A stretch of 64,000 nucleotides of DNA from Desulfofustis limnaeus (GTDB lineage: Bacteria; Desulfobacterota; Desulfobulbia; Desulfobulbales; Desulfocapsaceae), in NCBI RefSeq assembly GCF_023169885.1, contig NZ_AP025516.1, forward strand, positions 62,001 to 126,000, given 5' to 3'. Shown one piece after another: positions 16,488 to 24,881 of this stretch. Under the pieces are notes generated by a model that saw only the letters and a program-made list of their open reading frames with translations, was not told the origin of the DNA and ran no database searches. How positions within the stretch are numbered: position 1 is the stretch's first letter; every line of letters starts with the position of its first letter. The position numbers were made by a program, and so were the translations under genes.

Positions 16488-16804
16488 TTTGGTTCTTTGC
16501 TGAGATAATTGACGACTTCAATTTCTATGTCGCCACCCGGGTGAGTCTGACAGGCCAGCCGAGTATCCTGATCGGCGCCTATGGCCGCCAGCCGCTTTTG
16601 TTCGGCGGCAGTTTTTGGGCTGAGACGGGTGGCGCCGTGGCGGATACGGATGGCGCATTTCCCGCAACCGGCTTGCCCGCCGCAGATGGTCTGGATCGGT
16701 ACCTCGTTCTTCTGCAAGGTGACGAGGATCGACTGGGCCATACTGGCCGCGTAGGTCTGACCGTCGTTGACAACGGTGATGCTCGGCACCAGTCTACGAG
16801 TCAT
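16484..16804 (-). CDS. [2Fe-2S] plant-type ferredoxin
   Basis: 106 residues from the ATG at 16804; a GTG 9 nt further upstream is possible. The cluster motif is CGGQAGCGKC plus a distal RLACQT cysteine, the arrangement of adrenodoxin/plant-type ferredoxin domains and of DUF4445-family activator N-termini. A basic and acidic mix follows. Its stop overlaps the start of the downstream KaiC/XRE/cupin regulator (ATGA), so the two are translationally coupled. It could deliver a redox signal to that regulator, which is inference. Confidence 0.8.
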   Translation of the reverse strand: MTRRLVPSITVVNDGQTYAASMAQSILVTLQKNEVPIQTICGGQAGCGKCAIRIRHGATRLSPKTAAEQKRLAAIGADQDTRLACQTHPGGDIEIEVVNYLSKEPK

Positions 16805-16817
16805 GATGAGCACCCAA

Positions 16818-16960
16818 GGGGCATTGAAATTGTGCTGTTTCGCTCCATCTCACCGTTACACAGTCACACGTTAACCTCAGAATCCCCCTTTAGATGCCTG
16901 CGGTAAAACGTTCGTGCGCGTCTCGATCTTGAACGATATTTTGAATTTTTCAAGCTCCCC
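16818..16960. repeat. 142-bp repeat element, copy A
   Basis: Full-length, diverged copy. It shares with copies B, D and E the central CTGCGGTAAAA, the TCGATCTTGAACGA block and the right end GAATTTTTCAAGCTCCCC. It lies directly upstream of the ferredoxin gene start and could affect its promoter. Confidence 0.8.
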
Positions 16961-17220
16961 TGAAATAGTACCGGTAGCAGAGCATTTTTAGACGAGACAG
17001 GCAAGCGAGAAGTGTTGCGAAGGTTGGTTGCCGCGGAGAAAACGGCCGAAGGTTCTCGCCCAGACTCTTCAGGAATCGGGAGGTTTGTCGGGGGCGAGAA
17101 GAGTTTGGGTGACGAAAGGGACAGGTGGTGTGTCGGCAAGTGATTATTGATCATTGTTGCTCTGTTGGATGATGGCGGGAGAGAGGGGAAACCCCATCGC
17201 ATCCCGCCATCGAGTCCCGA
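16961..17220. other. Non-coding remainder between repeat A and the usp gene
   Basis: About 260 bp with no ribosome-site-supported frame, no clear hairpin with a T tract and no recognisable RNA gene. It is purine-rich on the plus strand near 17040-17130. Confidence 0.4.
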
Positions 17221-18162
17221 TCAGGCAACAATGCACAAAGCTTGTGAGCGTGCCAGTTGAGTCAATTTGTTGGCTACCCGGCCCATGGAAAAATCGTCGA
17301 CCTGAGAGACTCCGCGCCGTCCACAGACGATAGTGCCGAATTGTCCCTGTACTGCTTCTTCCACGATAGCCGAGGCGCGGCTCGTGACACCGCTGGCGAT
17401 TTTGATGGAAATGTTGTCGGCGGGTACTCCTGCCTCTATGAGTCTTTTTTTGGCCTTCTCCATAATGGGGCCAATTTTCGTTTGCGCATCTTCCGTAATG
17501 CTTTTTGCATAGTCGCTTGGAAAGATGGACTCCATTCCTTGTATCGATACCGATATTCCTCTTATTGCGTGAAAAAGGGTAACGTCAAGTTTACGGCAGT
17601 CAAACATGGCGGCCACATGTTCGATGAGGCTGATTGCTTGTGGTGAAGAGTCGAGAGCGATGAGCAGCCGTGAGGAGAGGGGCTCTCCTCCAATGAGCCA
17701 AATACTCGGCAGAGAGTCATGGGCAATGAGTTTGCTGGTAACTCCGCCGAGCGGCATCTGAGGATTTGATCCGGATTCGCCGCGGCCGATAACCAGCACG
17801 TGGTAATTATTTTTCCCCTCTCGTACCACGTCTCGGGCAATTCCTTCTTTCTGTACCCCTATTTTGGTGGTAACCGTGTCGGCTGAAAAGCCAGATGCAC
17901 GGAAATGAGCACCCGCCCGATCCATGAAATCGTTGCATCTTTTTTTCTGTTCGTCCTCCCAAGTTCTGACGATCTCGATTCTTTTTGCCCAGACAGGATC
18001 TTTTTCCAAGTCCCAGAACTCCTCGGGCACAGAACTTAAAACCTGGAAAAGGGTTATCTCTGATCCTCGGGGCGGTAAACAGCCGCATACGTAGCGAATT
18101 GCTGTCATCGATTCATCACTTCCATTCACGGCAAGCAGCACCCTTCTGGTTCCTTGTTCCAT
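17221..18162 (-). CDS. Tandem-domain universal stress protein
   Basis: 313 residues from the ATG at 18162 (GGAGAGAG upstream; a TTG 12 nt earlier is less likely). There are two UspA domains: the first begins RRVLLAVNGSDESMTAIRYV and carries VLVIGRGESG near residue 126; the second begins SRLLIALDSSPQAISLIEHV and ends TIVCGRRGVSQVDDFSMGRV. The second domain keeps the ATP-site pattern GRRG-x9-G better than the first. It is a cytoplasmic stress protein, flanked on both sides by copies of the 142-bp repeat. Confidence 0.88.
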   Translation of the reverse strand: MEQGTRRVLLAVNGSDESMTAIRYVCGCLPPRGSEITLFQVLSSVPEEFWDLEKDPVWAKRIEIVRTWEDEQKKRCNDFMDRAGAHFRASGFSADTVTTKIGVQKEGIARDVVREGKNNYHVLVIGRGESGSNPQMPLGGVTSKLIAHDSLPSIWLIGGEPLSSRLLIALDSSPQAISLIEHVAAMFDCRKLDVTLFHAIRGISVSIQGMESIFPSDYAKSITEDAQTKIGPIMEKAKKRLIEAGVPADNISIKIASGVTSRASAIVEEAVQGQFGTIVCGRRGVSQVDDFSMGRVANKLTQLARSQALCIVA

Positions 18163-18242
18163 GTCTCTCTCCAATTAAGTGAAAATGGGAAGGCCGTAAG
18201 CAATCGGCCATGTTTGTTTTCAGGCTGCGATAGCTTCAGGAA

Positions 18243-18384
18243 GGGAACTGTGAAAAATTGCCATTTCGCCCGATCTCATCGTTGTGCAATCACATTTTAC
18301 CCCGGCAATTTCAGGCATATATCTGCGGTAAAATGGTCGTCGTCGCCTTGATCTTGAACGAAATTTCGAATTTTCAAGCTTCCC
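18243..18384. repeat. 142-bp repeat element, copy B
   Basis: One of the best-conserved copies: left end GGGAACTGTGAAAAATTGCC, then TTTCGCCCGATCTCATCGTT, central CTGCGGTAAAATG, TTGATCTTGAACGAAATTTCG, right end GAATTTTCAAGCTTCCC. The ends form an imperfect inverted repeat of about 22 bp. An internal pair CATTTTACC/GGTAAAATG is also inverted. Confidence 0.85.
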
Positions 18385-18600
18385 TTCAGTCATGGGTGAT
18401 ATTCAAACGCAGTGCCAATATGACGACTTCTCAAAACAAGATCAGGTGAGGCCCAGGCAAAACCCTGACAAGGCCGGCTGTCAGCAGGACGGAGGGAAGA
18501 GACCGGGAGGGTCGGAGGAAGCACATAAAAATCTGACGGCGGCGTGATGGCATGTGAGAGTTAGGTTTGTCCGTTGACTTTACACCGCTGTTTCGGTTTT
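18385..18600. other. Non-coding stretch downstream of the enolase-like gene
   Basis: About 215 bp between repeat B and the stop of the leftward enolase-like gene. I see no gene, terminator with T tract, or RNA feature in it. Confidence 0.4.
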
Positions 18601-19899
18601 TTACAGATGCCGGGTGTGGCCCGGCTTCAATACGCGCGGCCAGGGGCGGATTGGTAGTCGCTCCCCGGCTTCGATTTCCAGGAGTCGGTTATATTTGGCA
18701 AGCCGTTCAGATTGGGTGATCGATCCATTTTTGAACTGGTCGGCCGACCAACCGACGGCCAGATCGGCGGCCCAGTCGTCTTCGGTTTCACCGCTGCGAA
18801 CGCTGACAGTTACCTGCCATCCGGCCTGCCGGGCCAGCCGGTGGGCCGTGATAGCTTCGCTCAGCGTGCCGATCTGGTTGACTTTAAGGAGTAATCCGTT
18901 GCAGGCGCCGCTGTGTATCGCTCTGACAATTCGCTCGGGATTGGTGCAAAGGAGGTCATCGCCGAGAATGAGTGTCGTGTTGCCGAGGGCTTCGCACAGA
19001 TGCGGCCAGTGGAGCCAATCGTCCTCTGCGAGACCGTCTTCCAGGCTGACGATCGGGTATCGGCTGCGCCAGCGGCACAGGTGCTCGATCATTTCTCCCG
19101 GTTGCAGGCGCCGTTGGTCGAGTTCGTATTGTCCGTCGCGATAAAAGTGGGAAGACGCGACATCAATGGCCAGATGGACGTCTTCGCCGGGACGGTACCC
19201 CGCGCCTTCGATTGCCGCTACCGCCGCTTCAAGCATGACTTCCGAGCTTTCGAAGGGGGGCGCCTGGCCGCCTTCGTCAGCGGTCAGCAAACGCATGCCG
19301 TAGGTTTCATAGGTCTGGTCGGCGGCTGTTTGATAGATGTTGCTCATGGTCACCAGGGATTCATCAATGGAAGAAGCACCACTCGGCACCATGAGGACAT
19401 CCTGGATGGCCACCTGCCGGCCGGCGTGTCGACCGCCGCTAAACAGATTGATGGTTAGGCGTGGGAAATGGGTTACCGGTTCTTCCAGCAATTCGGAAAA
19501 ATGGCGGTAGAGTGAAATGCCGCGTTCTCGTGCCTGGGCGCGGGCAAAGGAGATGGAAACGGCAAGGATGGCGTTGGCGCCGAGCCGGCTTTTGTTTGGT
19601 GAGCCATCGAGTTCACATAAGGCCTGGTCAAGATCCTGCTGACTGGTAATGTCTCGGCCGCGCAGCGCCTGGTTGATAATGGTGTTGATGTTGTCCGCAG
19701 CCTGGCGGCAGCCTCGGCCGCGGTAGCGGGCCTGGTCGCCATCCCGCAGTTCCCAAGCCTCAGCCGTCCCGGTGGAGCGACCGGAGGGGATCGAGGCAGA
19801 GGCGTACGCTCTGCTGCTCAGGGTGCAGGTGGCCTTGATGGTGGGCCAACCGCGACTGTCGAGGATTTCCAAGCCGTACAGAGAACGTATTTCACTCAT
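18601..19899 (-). CDS. Enolase-like protein with altered catalytic residues
   Basis: 432 residues, collinear with enolase: IDSRG-like LDSRGWPT at the start, ELRDGD, ANAILAVS, DEGG, LEDGLAEDDW, GDDLLCTN, LKVNQIGT, RSGETEDDWAADLAVG, SERLAKYNRLLEIE. Metal ligands (the Asp in AIDVASS, the Glu in LEDGL and the Asp in GDDL), the catalytic Lys in LKVNQ and the Glu in DEGG are kept. Two active-site residues differ: QEF is QDV, and SHRSGE is SVRSGE. The SGAST lid is SGRST. It therefore looks like a paralog with changed or lost activity. Its start overlaps the stop of a kinase-like gene by 8 nt. A canonical eno is expected elsewhere. Confidence 0.8.
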   Translation of the reverse strand: MSEIRSLYGLEILDSRGWPTIKATCTLSSRAYASASIPSGRSTGTAEAWELRDGDQARYRGRGCRQAADNINTIINQALRGRDITSQQDLDQALCELDGSPNKSRLGANAILAVSISFARAQARERGISLYRHFSELLEEPVTHFPRLTINLFSGGRHAGRQVAIQDVLMVPSGASSIDESLVTMSNIYQTAADQTYETYGMRLLTADEGGQAPPFESSEVMLEAAVAAIEGAGYRPGEDVHLAIDVASSHFYRDGQYELDQRRLQPGEMIEHLCRWRSRYPIVSLEDGLAEDDWLHWPHLCEALGNTTLILGDDLLCTNPERIVRAIHSGACNGLLLKVNQIGTLSEAITAHRLARQAGWQVTVSVRSGETEDDWAADLAVGWSADQFKNGSITQSERLAKYNRLLEIEAGERLPIRPWPRVLKPGHTRHL

Positions 19900-20914
19900 A
19901 GTCGTCCAAAAGATCGGTAAAGTGTTTGATGAGGTCAGGCATGGAGGCAGGGCGGTTGTCGATCAACCGTTTGACGGTCATTCTCTGTGCTGCTCTTTCA
20001 CCATGACTCAGATATTCCAACGGCGACTTGCCGGCCGAACGGGCCAGCAGACAGCCAAGGGTGTGGTCGATACACCAGGCCTCCAAATCCCCAGCCCAAG
20101 GAGCGTGGCCGCAGCGTGGCATGTAGTTGTTCCAGTAATGGAGGCTCGCGTCAGTGAAGGCACGACGTCGGTGACGGAGATGGTGAGCCTTGCTGAGCAG
20201 GTGCGCCAGGGAGAAGCCGACATCGAAGGCCGGGTCGCCAAAATGGATGACTTCGTGGTCGAGCAGGATCAATCGGCCGTTGCAGATAAGGATGTTCTTT
20301 GGGCTGAAGTCCCCGTGAACCAGAGTCAGTCTTCGTTTCCTTGTGCCTTCCACCAGCCGGGCCAGGAACGGAGCAGCCTCCGGCAGTTGACGGGCGGCAT
20401 GGAGGTAGTAAGGATCAAGGCGAAGATTTTCGAAGAACGAGACATCAGCGAAGACCTGGGCCAGCGATTCGTGATGCTCGTATCCATTGCCATGCAGGAG
20501 TGTCAGGAGCAGGGCGAACTCCTCCACGTGGTGAGGATCGGGAGCCGATGTCAGAAGCAGTTCCTTGAAATTGACATGCGGATCGGGGACGGCCGTCATT
20601 ACCAGCAATTGCTGGTCGTGGGATTCATAAACGAAGGCCGGCACCGATTCGGGACCGATGAGCCGGGCCAGCCAGCGGAGCCCTTCGGCCTCGATGTGAA
20701 TTCGTCGTGGGTCGGAAAACCAGTCGGCACTGACCCTGAGCTTGGCCAGGGCCTGTTTGATCACCCAGCTGTCCCCGTCGGCAAAGTCAACTCTGACCGT
20801 TCGGTTGGAGACGCCACCGTGCAGATTGGTGCAGCGGGACAAATCCCGGTCCCTCAGCAGACCGCTCTGCTGCAGGTATGCAACCAGCTGGTGGTGATTT
20901 TCGATATCGATCAT
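19892..20914 (-). CDS. APH/choline-kinase family phosphotransferase
   Basis: 340 residues with the protein-kinase-like fold of small-molecule kinases: an N-terminal GGVSNRTVRVDF glycine loop, WVIKQAL (ATP-binding Lys), catalytic loop LVHGDFSPKNILI near residue 195 and metal site LLDHEVIHFGDPAFD near 215. Related families include methylthioribose kinase, homoserine kinase II and aminoglycoside phosphotransferases; the substrate cannot be read from sequence. It is translationally coupled to the enolase-like gene downstream, so the two probably act on the same metabolite, which is inference. Confidence 0.8.
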   Translation of the reverse strand: MIDIENHHQLVAYLQQSGLLRDRDLSRCTNLHGGVSNRTVRVDFADGDSWVIKQALAKLRVSADWFSDPRRIHIEAEGLRWLARLIGPESVPAFVYESHDQQLLVMTAVPDPHVNFKELLLTSAPDPHHVEEFALLLTLLHGNGYEHHESLAQVFADVSFFENLRLDPYYLHAARQLPEAAPFLARLVEGTRKRRLTLVHGDFSPKNILICNGRLILLDHEVIHFGDPAFDVGFSLAHLLSKAHHLRHRRRAFTDASLHYWNNYMPRCGHAPWAGDLEAWCIDHTLGCLLARSAGKSPLEYLSHGERAAQRMTVKRLIDNRPASMPDLIKHFTDLLDDYE

Positions 20915-21171
20915 GTGGTCAGTGTGACGATAGACGCCCCCCGCCTGTCGTTGTCACAACATGCGGTCGAGACCGGCCGCATGCAGGTTTCCATCGCCTG
21001 ATCCTGATGCTGATCTGCCTGTCAATGTAACTGATCGGTTCGGTTTCAGAAAGGGTTTGTTGCACCTCCGTCGGTCATCGTTCCGACAATACGACACGCC
21101 GGCCTTGCTTCGGGCCGGTCATGGTTGTCTCGGGTCAGCGCCGCTGGCCGGTGCGGACGGTAGCGAGCGGC
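20915..21171. other. Non-coding region before repeat C
   Basis: About 255 bp upstream of the kinase-like gene (leftward); it should contain that gene's promoter. I see no supported frame and no RNA gene. Confidence 0.4.
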
Positions 21172-21350
21172 GCTTGAAGAATTCGAAGTTTCTCTCAAGA
21201 TCGAGGCGTACACGAACCTTTTACCGCAGGAATCTGGAAACGATGCCCTTCGCTTCCCCGGTCGCAGATGCGTATACTCGAGTCGAGAGAACTCAAAATG
21301 TATTCGGTCAACGAAATGACTGTGCGAAACGACCATTGTTTAAAGTTCCT
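21172..21350. repeat. Repeat element, copy C (enlarged, about 179 bp)
   Basis: Inverted copy: it starts GCTTGAAGAATTCGAAG, continues with CTCAAGATCGAGGCG and TTTTACCGCAG, and ends CGAAACGACCATTGTTTAAA then GTTCCTTG. About 35-40 bp are added in the middle, including CTTCCCCGGTCGCAGATGCG (21250-21269). A related piece recurs at 42067. Confidence 0.7.
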
Positions 21351-21523
21351 TGAAGTCGGCCGAGGCAAGGCGTGCCGCCGGACGGCTTTTCGTCAACCCT
21401 TGAGATGTGCTGAAAAACAATATGATTTTAAGATATTATCTGGTAGTCTTCGGTGTCGGTCGTCGCTCATTGCGGTAGGGTGACCGGTCTGCAAGCGATG
21501 ATAATGTCCACCTGGGAGGTCCC
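21351..21523. other. Leader region of the yjdF-like gene
   Basis: About 170 bp between repeat C and the start of the membrane protein gene. It contains a small GCCG/CGGC hairpin followed by TTTT near 21380-21396, too weak to call a terminator. No gene is seen. Confidence 0.35.
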
Positions 21524-22144
21524 GTGAAGATGGTGCCGCACCTTTTGCTGGCTGGGTATCTGGTTCTATTCATAGCGCTCGGTATCAACCCGCCGAGCGG
21601 ACGTGAGGTATGGCTGGCGGAAAACCTGCCCATTGTCTGCATTGTTGCTTTTCTGGTCATCGCGTATCGTCACTGGTTCAGGTTTTCCACCCTCAGCTAT
21701 CTGCTCATGTCGGTTCTTATCGGCATGCATACGGTCGGTGGGTATTATACCTTCGCCGCCGTTCCTTTTGACTGGTTCACCGATTTTTTCGGCTTCGAAC
21801 GAAATCACTATGACCGAATCGCCCATTTCACCGTCGGTTTCTACGCCTTTCCCATCGCTGAGTTTCTCAGCCGCAAGAACCTGGTTAACTCACGCGTAGT
21901 AATGTATCTGTTTGCGTTGTTTTCCATCATCTCGGTTGCTGCCGGCTATGAGGTGCTCGAGTGGCAGTTTGCCATTCTCGGTAATCCTGAAGCCGGAGTA
22001 GAGGTGCTGGGCTCCCAGGGAGACGTCTGGGACGCTCAGAAAGACATGGTTGCCGATACACTTGGGGCGGTTGCCGTTCTTGTCCTTTATCACCTGATTC
22101 GCGGACGACCCGAGGATGCCCCGCCGACATCGGCTTCCCGGTGA
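21524..22144 (+). CDS. YjdF/DUF2238 family inner-membrane protein
   Basis: 206 residues with five or six predicted membrane helices (for example LLLAGYLVLFIALGI, LPIVCIVAFLVIAYRHW, VMYLFALFSIISVAAGYEV). The DUF2238 hallmarks are present: YYTFAAVPF, FFGFERNHYDRIAHF with conserved Asp/His, YEVLEWQ and the final QGDVWDAQKDMVADTLGA. The conserved charged residues lie next to membrane segments, suggesting a catalytic or ion-binding site, but the family function is unknown. It is followed convergently by yaaA after a GC-rich hairpin. Confidence 0.82.
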   Translation: MKMVPHLLLAGYLVLFIALGINPPSGREVWLAENLPIVCIVAFLVIAYRHWFRFSTLSYLLMSVLIGMHTVGGYYTFAAVPFDWFTDFFGFERNHYDRIAHFTVGFYAFPIAEFLSRKNLVNSRVVMYLFALFSIISVAAGYEVLEWQFAILGNPEAGVEVLGSQGDVWDAQKDMVADTLGAVAVLVLYHLIRGRPEDAPPTSASR

Positions 22145-22164
22145 GCGGAGCCCTGGTTTGCCGC

Positions 22165-22935
22165 TCAGGGGGATTCGGTAAGAAAAACTATCTCGTCGTC
22201 GGTTGAGAGTTGTTCAACAAAATGATAACCCTGTCGGTCGAATTGGTGCAACTGGGCCTTGGTGTCGATGCGGTTGGTGATCAACCAGTTGACAAACAGG
22301 CCCCGGGCCTTTTTGGCATGGATCGGCACCGTTTTGACAGTACCGCGAACTTGTTGTCTGAAGGTCATGGTGATCAGGTCGGCGGCCAGGTGATCCCGGC
22401 GGATGGCCCGGGAGTACTCCAGCGATGCACAGTTCACTACCATCCTTTCCGGGTGATCCTTGAGGGCCTCGTTCAACTGCGCGGTTATGGCGTCCTGCCA
22501 GTAGCGGTAGAGATTTGTTTCCGGTCCGATGGAGCCGGTGGTTCCCATCTCCAGGCGGTACGGTTGCATCAGATCGAAGGGACGCAGAATGCCGTAGAGT
22601 CCGGAAAGAACACGAAGATGATGATTGGCGAAACGAAGCTCGTCAGCACCGAATCGTTGCGGCTGCATTGCCGTGAAGACATCCCCGGTAAAGCTCAGCA
22701 GCACCGAACCGGCGGTGTCGGTTTCATGCGGCAGGCGAAACCGAGCGTATCGTTGTCTGGTCGTCTCGGCAAGGCGGTCGCTGATGCCCAGCAAGTGCGC
22801 CAGTTCTTCCTGATCGAGGCTCTGCAGGTGCTTCACCAGCGTTGCCGTCTGCGCCAGCAGAGCCGGCTGGGTGGCTGGAACATCAGCGAGCAGCGCCGTT
22901 TTTTGGGTCTTGGTGGAGGCGATAACAGTCAGCAT
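22165..22935 (-). CDS. yaaA: YaaA family peroxide-stress protein
   Basis: 256 residues, full length for the family (about 257). Typical segments: MLTVIASTKTQ at the start, FTGDVFTAMQPQRF near residue 82, LRVLSGLYGILRPFDLMQPY near 107, RLEMGT, NLYRYWQ, VNCASLEYSRAI near 168 and KKARGLFVNWLI near 207. In E. coli YaaA lowers free iron and protects DNA during peroxide stress. Tail to tail with yjdF-like, with only 20 bp between them. Confidence 0.88.
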   Translation of the reverse strand: MLTVIASTKTQKTALLADVPATQPALLAQTATLVKHLQSLDQEELAHLLGISDRLAETTRQRYARFRLPHETDTAGSVLLSFTGDVFTAMQPQRFGADELRFANHHLRVLSGLYGILRPFDLMQPYRLEMGTTGSIGPETNLYRYWQDAITAQLNEALKDHPERMVVNCASLEYSRAIRRDHLAADLITMTFRQQVRGTVKTVPIHAKKARGLFVNWLITNRIDTKAQLHQFDRQGYHFVEQLSTDDEIVFLTESP

Positions 22936-23003
22936 GGGAGATGGTCGGTAAAGAGGGTGGTGGGCATTTCGGGGAACCCTTCATGTGATATGGCATGCAG
23001 AAA

Positions 23004-23038
23004 GAAACCTTGAAAAAATGCCATTACGTCCGTCTTGA
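23004..23038. repeat. Solo left end of the 142-bp repeat
   Basis: GAAACCTTGAAAAAATGCC followed by ATTACGTCCGTCTTGAC matches the left terminus of the repeat family, but the interior and right end are missing. It is best read as a decayed or truncated copy. Confidence 0.5.
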
Positions 23039-23245
23039 CTGCTGGGTGTTTTTTGTTTTCGGCAGAGTGCCGGAGTTGACCGTGCCATACGGACAGCGAA
23101 CGTTCGAACGCTATTGTACCGCCTGCCGCCGCCACCGGCAAGGACTCCCCCTCCTCTGACAGAGGTGATGCCTGGAAGACGGATCGCTGGCCGATCCCAC
23201 CTGTCTCACCAATGGGACGAGCCGTGACGCCGGGTTGAAGAGTAT

Positions 23246-23274
23246 TTGACTTGTGGTGACGATATCGTTAATAA
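23246..23274 (+). promoter_or_regulatory. Sigma-70-type promoter for the cNMP-PilZ gene
   Basis: TTGACT at 23246, a 17-nt spacer and TAATAA at 23269, about 72 bp before the start codon. Otherwise 22936-23345 contains only the solo repeat end and no supported gene. Confidence 0.55.
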
Positions 23275-23345
23275 TGACAAAGAGATAACATTGATTAGAC
23301 GAATTTTTTCCCGACGGTGGAACAGCCAATAAAGGGGAGGAACTG

Positions 23346-24338
23346 ATGGGAGAGTTGCCCGTACAACCGGCCGCTTCCGGCGCGGATATGGCTCAGGAAA
23401 TCAGGAGATTGGCAGCAAAAGGCGCGTTTGTCGAGGCCGATGCCCTGCGAGAGAAGCTGATCAGCATGTTTCCCTTGGAGGTTGCCCTCATTGTCTCCAC
23501 CGGCCAATTCATCGAGGAAGAGAAAACCACAAGACTCGACCGGGACCATCTGGCCCTGTGGCAAGGGCTCTACGACACCTTGACCGAGGAAGAGACCAAT
23601 GCAATTTACTATCGTCTCAAAGACGATCGGATAGGCGCGGGAAAGGTACTTTTTCTGCAAAGCAGACCAAATAGTCGGTTGTTCTTTGTGGAAGGCGGCG
23701 AGGTTGTTCTCTTTTTCCGTAAGTCAGACAAAAACGTGCCCTTGGCCAAGGTGGGGCGGGGTGCAGTCATCGGCGAAGAGACCTTTTTCGGGATCTCCTA
23801 CAGTACCTTTTCTGCCGCCACGCAAACTGAAGTTAGCCTGCGCCACTTGAGTCGTGCCGATACGGCCGATTGGCCGGCAAATCTGCCGGGTCTCCTGGAC
23901 AAACTCAATGACTATTGCCGCAAGATCGGCAGTGCCGAATCGGTGATTTATCAGAAAAATCTGGAACGTCGCACCTATCCCCGGTTCAAGCTTATGGCTG
24001 TCGCCACGGCAGTCATTCTCGATCAACACGGGAGACATACCGGTAACTACTTCAAGGGTGACGTGGTTGATGTGTCGCAAAGCGGTGTCTGCTTTTCGAT
24101 GAAATGTTCAAAACAGGAAACGGCGCGGGCGCTGCTCGGTCGTTCCATTGCCTTGTCCATTACGGCGCCGGATACGGAACAGGAATTGATTCGATCATCG
24201 GCCACGATCGTCAAGGTCTCATTTTTGCTGCACAATGATTATCATGTTCATGCCCGGTTGACGGAGCGAATCGATGATGCACAATTCAAGAAGCTGCCGT
24301 ACGACCGTTCATCGTCTTCCGTTGGTCACCGGCGGTAG
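23346..24338 (+). CDS. Cyclic-nucleotide-binding-fold + PilZ protein
   Basis: 330 residues, GGGGAGGA just upstream. The middle part (about 95-185) resembles a cNMP-binding beta-roll (GKVLFLQ, SRLFFVEGGEVVLFF, VGRGAVIGEETFFG). The C-terminal part is PilZ: ERRTYPRFKL supplies the RxxxR c-di-GMP motif and DVSQSGVCF supplies DxSxxG. It should bind cyclic di-GMP and perhaps a second nucleotide. The N-terminal about 80 residues are helical and unassigned. Its partner is not evident from the neighbours. Confidence 0.8.
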   Translation: MGELPVQPAASGADMAQEIRRLAAKGAFVEADALREKLISMFPLEVALIVSTGQFIEEEKTTRLDRDHLALWQGLYDTLTEEETNAIYYRLKDDRIGAGKVLFLQSRPNSRLFFVEGGEVVLFFRKSDKNVPLAKVGRGAVIGEETFFGISYSTFSAATQTEVSLRHLSRADTADWPANLPGLLDKLNDYCRKIGSAESVIYQKNLERRTYPRFKLMAVATAVILDQHGRHTGNYFKGDVVDVSQSGVCFSMKCSKQETARALLGRSIALSITAPDTEQELIRSSATIVKVSFLLHNDYHVHARLTERIDDAQFKKLPYDRSSSSVGHRR

Positions 24339-24427
24339 ATCTGACCAACGACTGTGCCGGGTATCTGTAAAAAAGATCCATTGCCCTGGTTGCCCGGGTG
24401 ATGGGACAATCTGTCTGGGAGGGTGTG

Positions 24428-24829
24428 ATGGCAACTGAAGCCAAAGTGTCGGTTCGGCAGATTTCCGAATCTGCTTCGGATGGAAGGGCCCGTGAATTCC
24501 GGATACCCTGCGACCGTCCGGAAGTCAAAGGCGGGAGTAACGCCGGTCCCATGGGGGGCGAATTGTTTCTCCTGGGCCTCGGCGGGTGTTTCATGAGTAA
24601 TCTGCTGGCGGCCATCAAGGCACGCCAGGCGAGGATCGAAGACGTCGAGATTGCTATCACCGGCGTGCAGGATGGAACACCAACCCGCTTTACCGAGATC
24701 GCCATGCACGTTTCGGCGCGTCATGAGGATCGGGCTGAACTTGAGAAAATGGTGGTAATCGCGGAACGGAGCTGTGTTGTCGCCAACACGCTGAAACAGG
24801 CGGTGCAGCTGACCATCACCTGTGCTTGA
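24428..24829 (+). CDS. OsmC-like family protein
   Basis: 133 residues from the ATG at 24428 (GGGAGGGT upstream; an ATG 30 nt earlier lacks a site). The fold pattern fits OsmC/YhfA: GGSNAGPMGGELFLLGLGGC with the first catalytic-type Cys, then AERSCVVANTLKQAV with the second Cys. In the family these two cysteines reduce organic or lipid hydroperoxides. It is short but complete for the YhfA subgroup. It stands alone. Confidence 0.82.
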   Translation: MATEAKVSVRQISESASDGRAREFRIPCDRPEVKGGSNAGPMGGELFLLGLGGCFMSNLLAAIKARQARIEDVEIAITGVQDGTPTRFTEIAMHVSARHEDRAELEKMVVIAERSCVVANTLKQAVQLTITCA

Positions 24830-24881
24830 GGCGGCGTGGCCTGGAGCCGGCGGCTAAAATGTGTTGCCGGGACGGGGGCGG

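Noticed and set aside
18154-18449. Short open frames inside repeat copies (peptides with CGKM and LNEISNF)
   Set aside because: The same peptide appears wherever the repeat is present because the DNA is repeated; frames are broken in other copies and lack ribosome sites, so the repeat is treated as non-coding.
19772-21001. 409-codon plus-strand open frame opposite the kinase-like gene
   Set aside because: The minus-strand frame has HGDFSPKN and other kinase motifs; the plus-strand frame has none.
22130-22180. TGAGCGG/CCGCTCA hairpin between yjdF-like and yaaA
   Set aside because: It may well act at the 3' ends of both genes, but the arms are short and no T tract follows, so I do not list it as a terminator.
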